Assembly (NCBI RefSeq): GCF_003285005.1
Contig: NZ_QMFA01000002.1
Span: 124,001-188,000, forward strand
Direction: 5' to 3'
DNA from: Paenibacillus sp. YN15
GTDB lineage: Bacteria; Bacillota; Bacilli; Paenibacillales; NBRC-103111
Length of the DNA: 64,000 nt
The notes beneath the pieces are model-generated. The model did not search any database. It saw nothing but the letters and a program-made list of their open reading frames with translations, and had not been told where the DNA came from. The position numbers and the translations under genes were made by a program. Positions 1 to 8,742 of this stretch are shown here, piece after piece (the first letter of the stretch is position 1; each line of letters begins with the position of its first letter).

Positions 1-377
1 AGGATGTTCTTGCCTACATCAGGCAAAGGAGCAACCGTTCCTTGCAGGAAGGGGATATCCAATCCTGCTTCAACCGGCTGATCGCCTATATTGACCAACA
101 CTTTGAGCAGAAATTGTATCTGAAGGATTTGTCCGCCCAATTCTTTATTAACCAGGTATATTGCTGCCAATTGTTCAAGAAGAATCTGGGGAAAACCTTC
201 TCGGAATATGTGACGGAGCTGCGGATCAGGAAAGCTTGCGAGCTTCTGGAGCAGACTGCCATGTCCATTGAGGAGATTGCCATTGGAACCGGATTTGCGG
301 ATTATTACTATTTCAATAAGGTGTTCAAGAAGGAATGCGGGACGACGCCCACTAAATTCAGGAAAAAGCTGATGTGA
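1..377 (+). CDS. Response regulator, AraC-type C-terminus (partial, YesN-like)
   Basis: The reading frame is open from base 3, so the gene begins upstream of the window and only its last 125 codons are here. They hold an AraC/XylS double helix-turn-helix domain: the second HTH reads IEEIAIGTGFADYYYFNKVF, followed by the usual GTTPTKFRK end. The stop lies 15 bases before a YesM-type histidine kinase, the normal response regulator-kinase order in Paenibacillus sugar loci. The receiver domain is therefore inferred to lie upstream. A plain AraC regulator is possible but less likely in this position. Confidence 0.85.
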   Translation, partial: DVLAYIRQRSNRSLQEGDIQSCFNRLIAYIDQHFEQKLYLKDLSAQFFINQVYCCQLFKKNLGKTFSEYVTELRIRKACELLEQTAMSIEEIAIGTGFADYYYFNKVFKKECGTTPTKFRKKLM

Positions 378-392
378 TCGGAGCGGGGAAGC

Positions 393-2225
393 ATGAAGAT
401 CAGCAAACTGAAGCTGAAGCATCAGATATGGCTTATTTTTTCATTCGCCATCATCGTTTTCACCGTCATGGAGCTTTATTTGTTCTATAGTTTTTCCGAT
501 CTTACCCAAAAAAGAGCGGCCAATTACGGCAACCAGATGATTGAACAAACCCGCCGGAAGATTGATTCCGCCTTTAAGGATATCAGGGTCAGCACTGGAA
601 TTGTGGTCAATAACAAGCTCGTTCAGGAATTTTCCGTAGCGGAGGATGCTTACAAAAGAGTGTTTGATGCCGGTCTTTATGTGATGGATCTTATGGAATA
701 TGTGCGGTCTTTTAATTCATATGTGAGCGGAATTGTGTTGAATGACATGCAGGGAAGGCGGCTGTACAGTCTGGCGTCGGCAAGCGGCGACATTTTTTTC
801 GCCGACCGTTATGAGGTTTTTATCCAGAGATACAAGGAGGATTCTTCGCTTCGGCAAAAAGGGGGAATGTTCACCACTATCTTAACGGATGAAAAAGCGG
901 GAACAGAACAGTTCTTTTATATAGCGCCGATTGTGGAAGCGAGAGGGGGAATCTATTTTTCCCAAATCGTCGGTTACTGCTCTATTGTGGTTAATAAGGA
1001 TAATATTGATGGTTTTATTGAAAATATGGAGATGACACCCAACTCCAGTCTGTATATTCTGAACAACCAGAATGAAGTGGTTGCGTCTACCAATTCCAAT
1101 GCCCGGAGCACGTTGTTCCGGGAGATTCTGTCCATGGATAAGGGCAGCCTGCTTAATGGCATGGAAGCCACTATCGACGGGGAACAGATTCTTGTCCATG
1201 TCAAGGATTTGGAGGAAGCGGACGGGTGGCGGGTTGTCAGCATGATTCCGCTGCATGAGCTGACTTCGGATATGAACCCTTTGCGGCGGGTCAGCACGAT
1301 CGTGGGGATTGGGATTATTCTCAGCATGATCATAACCGGAAGCCTCTTTATCAACAATCTGATGCGCCCGGTAATGGGACTTGTGATGGACATGAAGAAG
1401 GTGGGAAGGCGGGACATGGGCTTCCGCATTAAAGTCCGGTCTACCAATGAAGTCGGCTTGCTGGCCTATGACATCAACCGGATGATAGATGAAATGGAGG
1501 AAATGGCAAAGGATATGATCAATATCCAAACCAGATTGTACGAAGCCGAGCTGATTCAGAAGCAGGCGGAGTTTGCCGCTTTGCAAAGCAAGATCAATCC
1601 CCACTTTCTTTATAATACGTTAAATTGCATCAGCAGCATTGGTCTGGAATATGGAAGCAGGGAGATTGCGCAAATTACGTCGTGTATGTCGAAAATCTTC
1701 AGGTACAGCATCAAAAGGGATGAGCTTGTACAGATCCGGGAGGAAATAGACTGCATTCAGGCTTATATGAAAATTATCTCCATCCGGTATGGGAATAAAT
1801 TTTCCATGGACCTCGATGTGGAGGACGGGCTGCTGGAGATGAAAACCCCCAAGATGATTCTCCAGCCCATCGTGGAGAATGCGGTCTATCATGGGCTGGA
1901 GCGGATGGATCAAGGGGGGCGGCTTCAGGTGGCCGGGAGCATGGATGCGCATGGAGATGTTTGCTTCCAAATCACGGATACCGGCAGGGGAATGGAGCCG
2001 GAGCAGCTGGCCGCTCTCCAGGCCAAGCTGGGCATGGAGTACCCGGAGCGGGCGCCGGACGGCCAGTCGCGGAGCGGCATGGGACTATCCAATATCCACA
2101 ACAGGCTCCGGCTGCTGTTTGGGGAAGGATACGGGCTCACCATTGAAAGCCGGCTTGGTTATGGCACAACGGTGACGCTCAAAATTCCGATGCTGCTAAA
2201 CGCCCCCGAACCTGCGGAAGAATAG
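393..2225 (+). CDS. Sensor histidine kinase, YesM family
   Basis: A 610-residue membrane kinase. A first membrane segment (about 12-32) is followed by a large extracellular sensor region (about 35-295, Cache-like size), a second membrane segment (about 300-325), a HAMP linker and a His_kinase domain with INPHFLYNTLN, where H404 is the expected phosphorylation site. The ATPase domain has the N-box IVENAVYHGL (about 493-502) and the glycine motifs DTGRGM and GMGLSN. It follows the partial response regulator by 15 bases and should phosphorylate it. The signal is unknown; relatives sense sugars or oligosaccharides. The gene converges with the ArsR-type regulator downstream. Confidence 0.95.
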   Translation: MKISKLKLKHQIWLIFSFAIIVFTVMELYLFYSFSDLTQKRAANYGNQMIEQTRRKIDSAFKDIRVSTGIVVNNKLVQEFSVAEDAYKRVFDAGLYVMDLMEYVRSFNSYVSGIVLNDMQGRRLYSLASASGDIFFADRYEVFIQRYKEDSSLRQKGGMFTTILTDEKAGTEQFFYIAPIVEARGGIYFSQIVGYCSIVVNKDNIDGFIENMEMTPNSSLYILNNQNEVVASTNSNARSTLFREILSMDKGSLLNGMEATIDGEQILVHVKDLEEADGWRVVSMIPLHELTSDMNPLRRVSTIVGIGIILSMIITGSLFINNLMRPVMGLVMDMKKVGRRDMGFRIKVRSTNEVGLLAYDINRMIDEMEEMAKDMINIQTRLYEAELIQKQAEFAALQSKINPHFLYNTLNCISSIGLEYGSREIAQITSCMSKIFRYSIKRDELVQIREEIDCIQAYMKIISIRYGNKFSMDLDVEDGLLEMKTPKMILQPIVENAVYHGLERMDQGGRLQVAGSMDAHGDVCFQITDTGRGMEPEQLAALQAKLGMEYPERAPDGQSRSGMGLSNIHNRLRLLFGEGYGLTIESRLGYGTTVTLKIPMLLNAPEPAEE

Positions 2226-2263
2226 CGGGAAATTGCGTTCTCTCTGCCGGGGGAAGGGGACCG

Positions 2264-3169
2264 CTACACTGTAATAGTCACCCGGATGTCTTGGGGATAG
2301 TTGCCAAACCCCTTGCCGAACAGGCTGACGCCTCCGCAATGGACCGCGGTTTCCGGGCAGGAAATGCGCAGGCGCAGCTCCTGTCCGGCCCGGATATTCA
2401 ATTGGCCGATCCGGATGCCGGAGCATTGTACGCCGTCGATGAAGGTGCCGCTGTCCGTTATGGATAAGGTTTTATGCAGCCCATATTGGGTATCTACCCA
2501 CCAGGAAGGGGTGTACAGCCCCCGTCTCGCTCCGAAGTCGCCGGGGCAGGTCCAGGTGGCCACATCCAGGCCGTTGACGGAGAAGGTAATGTCCGACGGC
2601 CAATTTTCGTTGTAGCGGGGAGCCTCGGAGCAAATTTCCAGGGAAACGGCAAGGCTGGAGACGGTCTGGTTCCCCACCAGATAGTTGGGAATGCGGTATT
2701 CCACAAAGCCGCTGGCAAACCACAGATGTTCGGCCTTGGTATGCTCGGGATCATCGAAGTAGCGGGGATCGTCCATCATGCCGATCCGCTTCTCCGGCGA
2801 AGCCAGCCCGCAGGTGGGATGGACCTCGTAAGCGCTGTATTGCCCTATCGGCAGATCAACGATAAAGCTGTTCCGGTCAGGCTCTTCCTCCGCGGCGCTT
2901 GTCCGCAGAATCAGGGTCAATTGCTCCAGCTTCAGGGTGCAGCGCTTCTGGGTGCCCCGTTTGCCTACCGCATTCTCCGTGGCCACAATTCCGGCTTCCT
3001 CCAGCTTCTGAATATGCTTGGTGATAATGGCCGAGGAGAGACCAAGCGCCTCCGCCAATTCCCCGATATTATACGGCTTCTCATTCAATAGCTCAATGAT
3101 GCGGACCCGGGTTTCCGAAGAAAAGCATTCCAGAATCCGCATGTTGGCTGTGGTTACATCCAGCTTCAT
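2264..3169 (-). CDS. ArsR-family transcriptional regulator with C-terminal beta domain
   Basis: A 301-residue protein. Residues 10-80 form a winged helix-turn-helix of ArsR type (VRIIELLNEKPYNIGELAEALGL, then a recognition helix with SSAIITKHIQKLEEAGI). The remaining 200 residues are rich in beta strands and aromatic residues, which suggests a ligand-binding module rather than the metal site of classic ArsR proteins: no CxC metal motif is visible. It is transcribed divergently from the GH2 gene, with a candidate operator in between, so it probably controls that gene in response to a sugar product. The role is inferred from context. Confidence 0.85.
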   Translation of the reverse strand: MKLDVTTANMRILECFSSETRVRIIELLNEKPYNIGELAEALGLSSAIITKHIQKLEEAGIVATENAVGKRGTQKRCTLKLEQLTLILRTSAAEEEPDRNSFIVDLPIGQYSAYEVHPTCGLASPEKRIGMMDDPRYFDDPEHTKAEHLWFASGFVEYRIPNYLVGNQTVSSLAVSLEICSEAPRYNENWPSDITFSVNGLDVATWTCPGDFGARRGLYTPSWWVDTQYGLHKTLSITDSGTFIDGVQCSGIRIGQLNIRAGQELRLRISCPETAVHCGGVSLFGKGFGNYPQDIRVTITV

Positions 3170-3219
3170 GATGTCACTCCTCCTGATGGCTTCAATTATA
3201 TAACCTAAAAGTTAAATAA

Positions 3220-3260
3220 TCAACTTAAATGTTGACATAAAGAGAGGGTCTGTTTATTAT
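3220..3260 (+). promoter_or_regulatory. GH2 promoter with ArsR-type operator candidate
   Basis: TTGACA at 3232-3237 and TATTAT at 3255-3260 are separated by 17 bases, a good sigma-A promoter for the GH2 gene. The -35 box is overlapped by TCAACTTAAATGTTGA (3220-3235), an inverted repeat with five-base arms around an AT-rich centre, the form common in ArsR-family operators. AGTTAA half-sites recur at about 3210 and 3281. Binding by the divergent regulator is inferred. Confidence 0.65.
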
Positions 3261-3319
3261 ATTAACTGTAAGGTGATGAAGTTAATTTTATAATTACGTA
3301 ATCGGAGGGAATATAAGCT

Positions 3320-5083
3320 ATGGCACAACCTGCACTGCGGACGGAATATCCCCGGCCTCAATTCGTCAGAACAGACTGGCAGCATTTAAACGGAACATGG
3401 GAGTTTGAATTTGATGATCAGCGGATTGGCGACGCAGGAAAATGGGGCAGCGGCAATCAGGCCTTCACCCGTCAGATTCAAGTCCCGTTTACCTATCAGA
3501 GCCGGTTAAGCGGAATCGGTGAAACCGGCTTCCACGATCTGGTGTGGTACAGGCGCAGCTTCACAATTCCGGCGGAATGGGCCGGCAAGCGGGTGATCCT
3601 GCACTTCGGCGCAGTGGATTATCAGGCCACCGTTTGGGTAAACGGACAGCAGGTAGCCTATCACGAAGGCGGCCATACGCCGTTCCAGGCGGATATTACC
3701 CCGGCGCTGCAGGATGGGGACAATACAGTGGTGGTGCGGGCGGAGGACTTCAGCAAGGATGTGACTCTGCCGCGGGGGAAGCAATACTGGAAGGAGGATT
3801 CCGCCTCCATCTTCTATACCCGGACCACCGGAATCTGGCAGACCGTATGGCTGGAGCCCGTATCGGAGCTTCATATCAAGAAGCTGAAGTTCAAGCCGGA
3901 TATTGACCGCAATGAGATCCAAATCCGCACCTTTTTGAATCAGGCTCCCGTTGGCTCCAAGGCGGAGGTTCGCGTCGACATCCGCTTCAAGGATGAATAT
4001 CAGGCGGTAACCACCTTCTCTGTGAACCATGCGGAGGAAAGCCGTACCATCGGTCTCCATGATTTTAACGATCACGGGCTGGGACGCTGGTGGTCTCCGG
4101 AGCGCCCGAATCTGTACGAGGTGACGGTTACGCTGCTGGTGGACGGGGTGGAGGCCGACAAGGCGGAAAGCTACTTCGGTATGCGCAAGATTGCAGTGGA
4201 AGCCGGCAGGCTGATGCTGAACAACCGTTTTTATTTTATGCGGCTGGTGCTGGATCAGGGTTATTTCCCGGAGGGGATTCTGACCGCGCCCAGCGACGAG
4301 GCTTTGAAGCGGGACATTGAGCTGGCCAAGCAAATGGGCTTTAACGGCGCCCGCAAGCACCAGAAGATTGAAGATCCCCGCTACCTGTACTGGGCGGATC
4401 GGCTGGGGTACCTGGTCTGGGGCGAGATGGCCAATGCGTACGCCTATTCGGAGGAATATGTGCACAAGGTGACGGCGGAATGGCAGGAGGCGGTGGAGCG
4501 GGATTACAACCATCCGGCGCTGGTGGTGTGGGTTCCCCTGAATGAAAGCTGGGGCGTGCCCAACATCCTCATTGACAAGCGGCAGCAGCGCCATGCCATG
4601 GCCATGTACTACCTGACCAAATCCCTGGATGACACCCGGCTCGTCATCTCCAACGACGGCTGGGAGCAGATGACCACGGACCTGCTCACCATCCATGATT
4701 ACGAATGGAGACGGGAGACGCTGACGGAGCGCTACAGCACCATGGAGGGGATTCTTGGCTTCAAGCCCAGCCGCAAGGAGCTGCTGGTAGGCGGTACCGC
4801 TTATGCGGGGCAGCCGGTGCTGGTGACCGAGTTCGGCGGCATTGCTTACAAGAAAAGCGAGTGGGAGGGCTGGGGCTATTCCGGCGCGGACAACGACGAG
4901 GATTTCCTCGCCAAGCTGGCGGCTGTGGTGGAGCCGCTGCTGCAATCGCCTCATGCCCAGGGCTTTTGCTACACGCAGTTGACCGATGTGGAGCAGGAAA
5001 TCAACGGCTTATTGACTTATGACCGGGTTCCCAAGGTTCCGGTGGAGCAAATCAAGGAGATTGTTGGCGGGAGAAGGAAGTAG
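3320..5083 (+). CDS. Glycoside hydrolase family 2 enzyme
   Basis: A 587-residue enzyme with the GH2 order: jelly-roll sugar-binding domain (about 10-185, with VWYRRSFTIP and WVNGQQVAYHEGGHTPF), an Ig-like domain (about 185-285) and a TIM barrel. The catalytic acid/base is E409 in VPLNESWG and the nucleophile E504 in VLVTEFGG. There is no signal peptide, so it acts in the cytoplasm on imported oligosaccharides. The beta-galactosidase, beta-glucuronidase and other GH2 specificities cannot be told apart from sequence alone. The start has a GGAGGG ribosome site. It is divergent from its likely ArsR-type regulator and ends at a strong terminator. Confidence 0.93.
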   Translation: MAQPALRTEYPRPQFVRTDWQHLNGTWEFEFDDQRIGDAGKWGSGNQAFTRQIQVPFTYQSRLSGIGETGFHDLVWYRRSFTIPAEWAGKRVILHFGAVDYQATVWVNGQQVAYHEGGHTPFQADITPALQDGDNTVVVRAEDFSKDVTLPRGKQYWKEDSASIFYTRTTGIWQTVWLEPVSELHIKKLKFKPDIDRNEIQIRTFLNQAPVGSKAEVRVDIRFKDEYQAVTTFSVNHAEESRTIGLHDFNDHGLGRWWSPERPNLYEVTVTLLVDGVEADKAESYFGMRKIAVEAGRLMLNNRFYFMRLVLDQGYFPEGILTAPSDEALKRDIELAKQMGFNGARKHQKIEDPRYLYWADRLGYLVWGEMANAYAYSEEYVHKVTAEWQEAVERDYNHPALVVWVPLNESWGVPNILIDKRQQRHAMAMYYLTKSLDDTRLVISNDGWEQMTTDLLTIHDYEWRRETLTERYSTMEGILGFKPSRKELLVGGTAYAGQPVLVTEFGGIAYKKSEWEGWGYSGADNDEDFLAKLAAVVEPLLQSPHAQGFCYTQLTDVEQEINGLLTYDRVPKVPVEQIKEIVGGRRK

Positions 5084-5100
5084 GCAATAAACCAGCAGCC

Positions 5101-5146
5101 AAAAAAGCCGTAAGCCGGGTGTAAATCCGGTTTACGGCTTTTTTAT
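5101..5146 (+). terminator. Rho-independent terminator of the GH2 gene
   Basis: A long stem pairs AAAAAAGCCGTAA and CCGG with CCGG and TTACGGCTTTTTT around an eight-base loop. The T-tract is also the left target duplication of the mobile element that begins at 5147. Confidence 0.9.
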
Positions 5147-5484
5147 GGCTCTACGCCAAAATCAGTGCTTGACGCCACGGACTGAGGGCTGTTAGACCAT
5201 GCCATGGTCTGACGCTAACGGCAGTGGGAGCTCTTATTTCTGCAAAAACACCGTTTTAGAAAATCTAACGGCGGCAACAGCCGCTATTGGGACCGATTGC
5301 TCCGCTGCAAGCCCTTTTTTAGCCCAATAAGGGCTCCTGCTTCCGTTAGATTTGGCAGCCCCCCGTTTTGGAGCAAATAGAGGCTCTCACCGCCGTTAGG
5401 AATCGGGGCATGTTCTGCGCTAAACTGCTTATGAACAGACAAATAGGCAGAGGCGCGGTCAAGCACTGATTTGTGGTTAGAGCC
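5147..5484. mobile_element. MITE-like element, copy 1
   Basis: A 338-bp non-coding element. Its ends are 27-bp imperfect inverted repeats that both begin GGCTCTA and end CAGTGCTTGAC. It is flanked by an exact 8-bp direct repeat TTTTTTAT (5139-5146 and 5485-5492), the mark of transposition. The interior has an AGACCATG/CATGGTCT palindrome and several CTAACGGC/GCCGTTAG motifs. Copy 2 (13400-13737) differs at about six positions and copy 3 (35826-36132) is older. No transposase is encoded. Ends of this kind with 8-bp duplications are typical of the ISL3 family, which is the likely source of a trans-acting transposase (inference). Confidence 0.9.
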
Positions 5485-5509
5485 TTTTTTATTATTGAAT
5501 AGTTCAAAT

Positions 5510-6496
5510 TTATGGCGTGAATGGGAACCGGTCTGCGTATTGACTTGGCGTCATACCGGTTATCTCCTTGAATACCCGTCCAAAGTAGGTCTGACTGGAA
5601 AAGCCGGTTTGCTCGGCCACAGCCTGTATGGAGCAGCGGTGCAGCCGGAGCAGGTGTGTTGCTTCATGGACCCGCAGGATGTGGAGGTATTCAACCAGGG
5701 TCTTGCCCGTAGTTTTTTTGAAGAGGAAACAAAAATAGGTAGGGGTAAGACAGCACATGCGGGAGGCCTCCTCCACCGTAATCGGCTCCCGGAAGTGGCT
5801 GCCCAGATGAACAAGCAGCTGCTCGATGCCTTTGTCGGAATGACCGTTCTGCTTGGGCTTGGGCATTTGCTCCGCCAATTGAAGGGCCTGACCCAAAGCG
5901 GAGAACAGCTCCCCCTTGACCCTCAGCTCAAACGCCGTACCCTTGCGGGGAAAGTCCTGGAGAACGCGCTCCAGGCAGCTTCGGATTGCGCCGCTTATCT
6001 GCGTTTCCTTCCCATAAAAGGCCGGAAGGCGGATTTCTTCCGCCAGAAGCGGACGGATGTATCGGGCCTCTGCAGAATCCTGCCCGCCCCTTAGAATAGC
6101 CTCGTTATATACGATGGCAAACAACTCACTGCCCTGGTCAGCCGGATAAGCGGCGTGAATCCGGTTCCGGTTGACCCAAACGACTTCTCCCGCACAGCAT
6201 TCCTTGGACTGGGCGCCTACCTGAACCTGAAAGCTGCCTTTGGTCACCAGAATCCATTCCATATGCTCATGCCAATGCGGCGGTATCATAAGCATGTCCG
6301 GAAAACGGATATGGAACACATTTACCGGAAACGTAAGGTCCGGTATTTCCGTATGCTCTTTTTTCCATGAATAGAGGCTGTCATCCAACGGGTGAATGGT
6401 GTATTCCTCCCCATCAAAAACGTAATATCGTATGAGAATACCGTAATCCTCCGGATCGTTCCGCCGTCTTCTCCCGGCTATAATGGAGGCATACAT
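5510..6496 (-). CDS. AraC-family transcriptional regulator, cupin type
   Basis: A 328-residue regulator. The N-terminal half is a cupin-like sensor (PPHWHEHMEWILVTKGSFQVQVG at about 75-95). The C-terminal 100 residues are two AraC helix-turn-helix units ending in TGFSSQTYFGRVFKEITGMTPSQY. It is divergent from the GH31 gene 30 bases away and is probably its activator. The start is uncertain: no ribosome site precedes the ATG at 6496, and a TATAAT on the opposite strand (6479-6484) lies inside the first codons, so the true start may be further in. Confidence 0.9.
   Translation of the reverse strand: MYASIIAGRRRRNDPEDYGILIRYYVFDGEEYTIHPLDDSLYSWKKEHTEIPDLTFPVNVFHIRFPDMLMIPPHWHEHMEWILVTKGSFQVQVGAQSKECCAGEVVWVNRNRIHAAYPADQGSELFAIVYNEAILRGGQDSAEARYIRPLLAEEIRLPAFYGKETQISGAIRSCLERVLQDFPRKGTAFELRVKGELFSALGQALQLAEQMPKPKQNGHSDKGIEQLLVHLGSHFREPITVEEASRMCCLTPTYFCFLFKKTTGKTLVEYLHILRVHEATHLLRLHRCSIQAVAEQTGFSSQTYFGRVFKEITGMTPSQYADRFPFTP
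6479..6484 (+). promoter_or_regulatory. Candidate -10 box for the GH31 gene
   Basis: A perfect TATAAT lies 43 bases before the GH31 start codon. The region 17 bases upstream (TCGTTC) is a poor -35 box, as expected for a promoter that needs an AraC activator. Confidence 0.45.
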
Positions 6497-6526
6497 TCAT
6501 TTTAACGCTAATGGAGGTCTGCTGCC

Positions 6527-8515
6527 ATGTTTCGGTTGGAGAAGGGAAGATTAGTGCGGGAATATGACCATGAGAAGGTGTGGATTGAGCCTTGGGGGCG
6601 GGATGCCTTGCGGGTCCGCGCATCGTATTTAGAGATAACGGATGACGAATGGGCATTGCTTCCCGTTACAGAGAAGAAGGCCGAAATCCTGATGGATGAA
6701 CACAAGGCTACTATTATCAACGGCAAAATAAAGGCGGAAATCACAAAGGAAGGCCAAATTTGCTTCTATAATCAGCATGGCAAACGGTTGCTTCAAGAAA
6801 CGCGGCATACCTACCAGTTGAAGTACGGGGGACGGGAGTTTAAGGCATATCCCGGCGGCAGCGATTATTCCCTCAAGCTGCGTTTGGAGGCCGACCCGGA
6901 CGAAAAGCTGTTTGGGATGGGGCAATACCAGCATGCTTTCCTTAATCTGAAGGGATGCTCCTTGGAGTTGACCCACCGGAACAGTCAAATCAGCGTGCCC
7001 TTTGTTCTCTCCAGCGCCGGCTACGGCTTTCTCTGGCATAATCCGGCCGTGGGGCAGGTTCATTTCAGCCTGAATGTTACGGAGTGGAGCGCCCCCTCCA
7101 CCAAGCAGCTGGACTACTGGATTACGGCCGGGGACACTCCCGCGGAAATCGAAGAATCCTACGCACTTGCCACGGGCAAGGCTCCCATGATGCCGGATTA
7201 CGGGCTGGGCTTCTGGCAGTGCAAGCTCCGTTACCGCACCCAGGAGGAGCTGTTGACCGTTGCGCGGGAGTATAAGCGCCGCCAACTGCCCATCGACGTG
7301 ATTGTCATCGATTTCTTTCACTGGACCAATCAGGGGGATTGGCAGTTCGATCCGGAATATTGGCCGGACCCGGAGGGAATGGTGCAGGAGCTGCAGAAGC
7401 TGGGTATTGAGCTGATGGTTTCCGTATGGCCCACGGTGCAGACAGAGAGCGGGAATTACCGGGAGATGCTGGAGAAGGGCTACCTGCTGCGTTCCGACCG
7501 GGGAGTGCGCACCCAGTTCCAGTTTCTCGGGCAGAATGCGATTTTTGACGCAACCAATCCGGAGGCCCGTCAATTTCTGTGGGGGCTGATCAAACGGAAT
7601 TATTATGACAAGGGCATCCGGGTGTTTTGGCTGGATGAGGCGGAGCCGGAGCTAAGCGTGTACGACCATGATATTTACCGCTACCATATGGGCTCAAGCC
7701 AACAGATCGGCAATATCTATCCGGTGAAATACAGCCAGACCTTTTATGAGGGAATGGCTTCCGAGGGGCAAGCCCATATCATCAACCTGGTGCGTTGCGC
7801 CTGGGCAGGAAGCCAGCGTTACGGCGCGCTGGTCTGGTCCGGGGATATTCATTCCAGCTTCGACACATTGGCCATTCAGGTAAAGGCCAGTTTGAACATG
7901 GCCATTGCCGGCATCCCCTGGTGGACGACGGACATCGGTGGCTTTCACGGCGGCAATCCGGAGGACTCTTCCTTCCGGGAGTGTGTTGTGCGCTGGTTCC
8001 AGTATGGGGCCTTCTGTCCGGTGTTCCGGCTTCATGGAGACCGTCAGCCTTTTATTCCGCCCACCGGCGCCAAAGGCGGAGGTGTTTGCGGCAGCGGTTC
8101 CGATAACGAGGTGTGGAGCTACGGGGAAGAGGCCTATGGGATTATGAAAACGTATATGCTGATCCGGGAGCGGCTGCGGCCGTATATTGCGGGCCTTATG
8201 CAGGAAGCCCACGAGAGAGGCACTCCGCCCATGCGTCCGTTATTCTACGATTTCCCCCAGGACAGGCTGGCGTGGGAGACAGAGGACCAATATATGTTTG
8301 GCCCGGAGCTTCTGGTTGCTCCGGTCGTGGTGGAGGGACAGCGGAGCCGCGGGGTTTATTTGCCTGCGGGGGCCCAATGGACCCATGCCTTCAGCGGGGA
8401 AACATGGGAAGGCGGACAACGGATCACTGTGGATGCGCCTCTGGAGCAAATTCCGCTGTTTTTGCGGGATGGGGCCGGCGCGCGGCTGCCTATAGCTTTC
8501 GCGGCCCAGGAATAG
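6527..8515 (+). CDS. Glycoside hydrolase family 31 enzyme (alpha-xylosidase/alpha-glucosidase type)
   Basis: A 662-residue cytoplasmic enzyme with an N-terminal beta-sandwich (about 1-215), a TIM barrel and C-terminal beta domains. The nucleophile is D370 in VFWLDEAEPE and the acid/base D440 in LVWSGDIHSSF; RLHGDRQP and PMRPLFYDFP are typical GH31 stretches. The WLDEAEPE form is common in alpha-xylosidases, but alpha-glucosidase activity cannot be excluded. There is no signal peptide. The start has a GGAGG ribosome site, and the gene is divergent from its likely AraC regulator. Confidence 0.93.
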   Translation: MFRLEKGRLVREYDHEKVWIEPWGRDALRVRASYLEITDDEWALLPVTEKKAEILMDEHKATIINGKIKAEITKEGQICFYNQHGKRLLQETRHTYQLKYGGREFKAYPGGSDYSLKLRLEADPDEKLFGMGQYQHAFLNLKGCSLELTHRNSQISVPFVLSSAGYGFLWHNPAVGQVHFSLNVTEWSAPSTKQLDYWITAGDTPAEIEESYALATGKAPMMPDYGLGFWQCKLRYRTQEELLTVAREYKRRQLPIDVIVIDFFHWTNQGDWQFDPEYWPDPEGMVQELQKLGIELMVSVWPTVQTESGNYREMLEKGYLLRSDRGVRTQFQFLGQNAIFDATNPEARQFLWGLIKRNYYDKGIRVFWLDEAEPELSVYDHDIYRYHMGSSQQIGNIYPVKYSQTFYEGMASEGQAHIINLVRCAWAGSQRYGALVWSGDIHSSFDTLAIQVKASLNMAIAGIPWWTTDIGGFHGGNPEDSSFRECVVRWFQYGAFCPVFRLHGDRQPFIPPTGAKGGGVCGSGSDNEVWSYGEEAYGIMKTYMLIRERLRPYIAGLMQEAHERGTPPMRPLFYDFPQDRLAWETEDQYMFGPELLVAPVVVEGQRSRGVYLPAGAQWTHAFSGETWEGGQRITVDAPLEQIPLFLRDGAGARLPIAFAAQE

Positions 8516-8520
8516 GGAGT

Positions 8521-8548
8521 TAGCGGAAAACGGCTTCCGTTATCCGCT
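8521..8548. repeat. AGCGGA/TCCGCT hairpin after the GH31 gene
   Basis: AGCGGAAAACGG is followed by CCGTTATCCGCT, forming a nested hairpin just after the stop codon; ATAACGGAA recurs at about 8572. This is one member of the hairpin family that forms an array at 58850-59283. It has no T-tail, so it is not a standard terminator. The rest of 8549-8742 shows no gene. Confidence 0.6.
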
Positions 8549-8742
8549 CCTGAATAGGCAGCGGCGCGAAATAACGGAAAATGCGTTCCCTTATTTATGT
8601 CCCGAAGCCTTCAAAATGACCTCAATCCATTGGAATGTGGATTCCGGGGTTATTTTCTTTTATATGGAAAATTAAGCTTTCTTTAAGGTTCTGATGGTAT
8701 ATTGAAATTCATCTTAACCGGAGCAACCAGGAAAGGAGTGCT

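Noticed and set aside
3506-4954. Long (482-codon) antisense ORF across the GH2 gene
   Set aside because: The GH2 frame has full catalytic motifs; the antisense frame is a GC-rich shadow with no recognisable domain.
5284-5466. 60-codon antisense ORF, also present at 13537-13719
   Set aside because: Both lie wholly inside the MITE copies; the frame is conserved only because the element is, and it is not kept in copy 3. No ribosome site.
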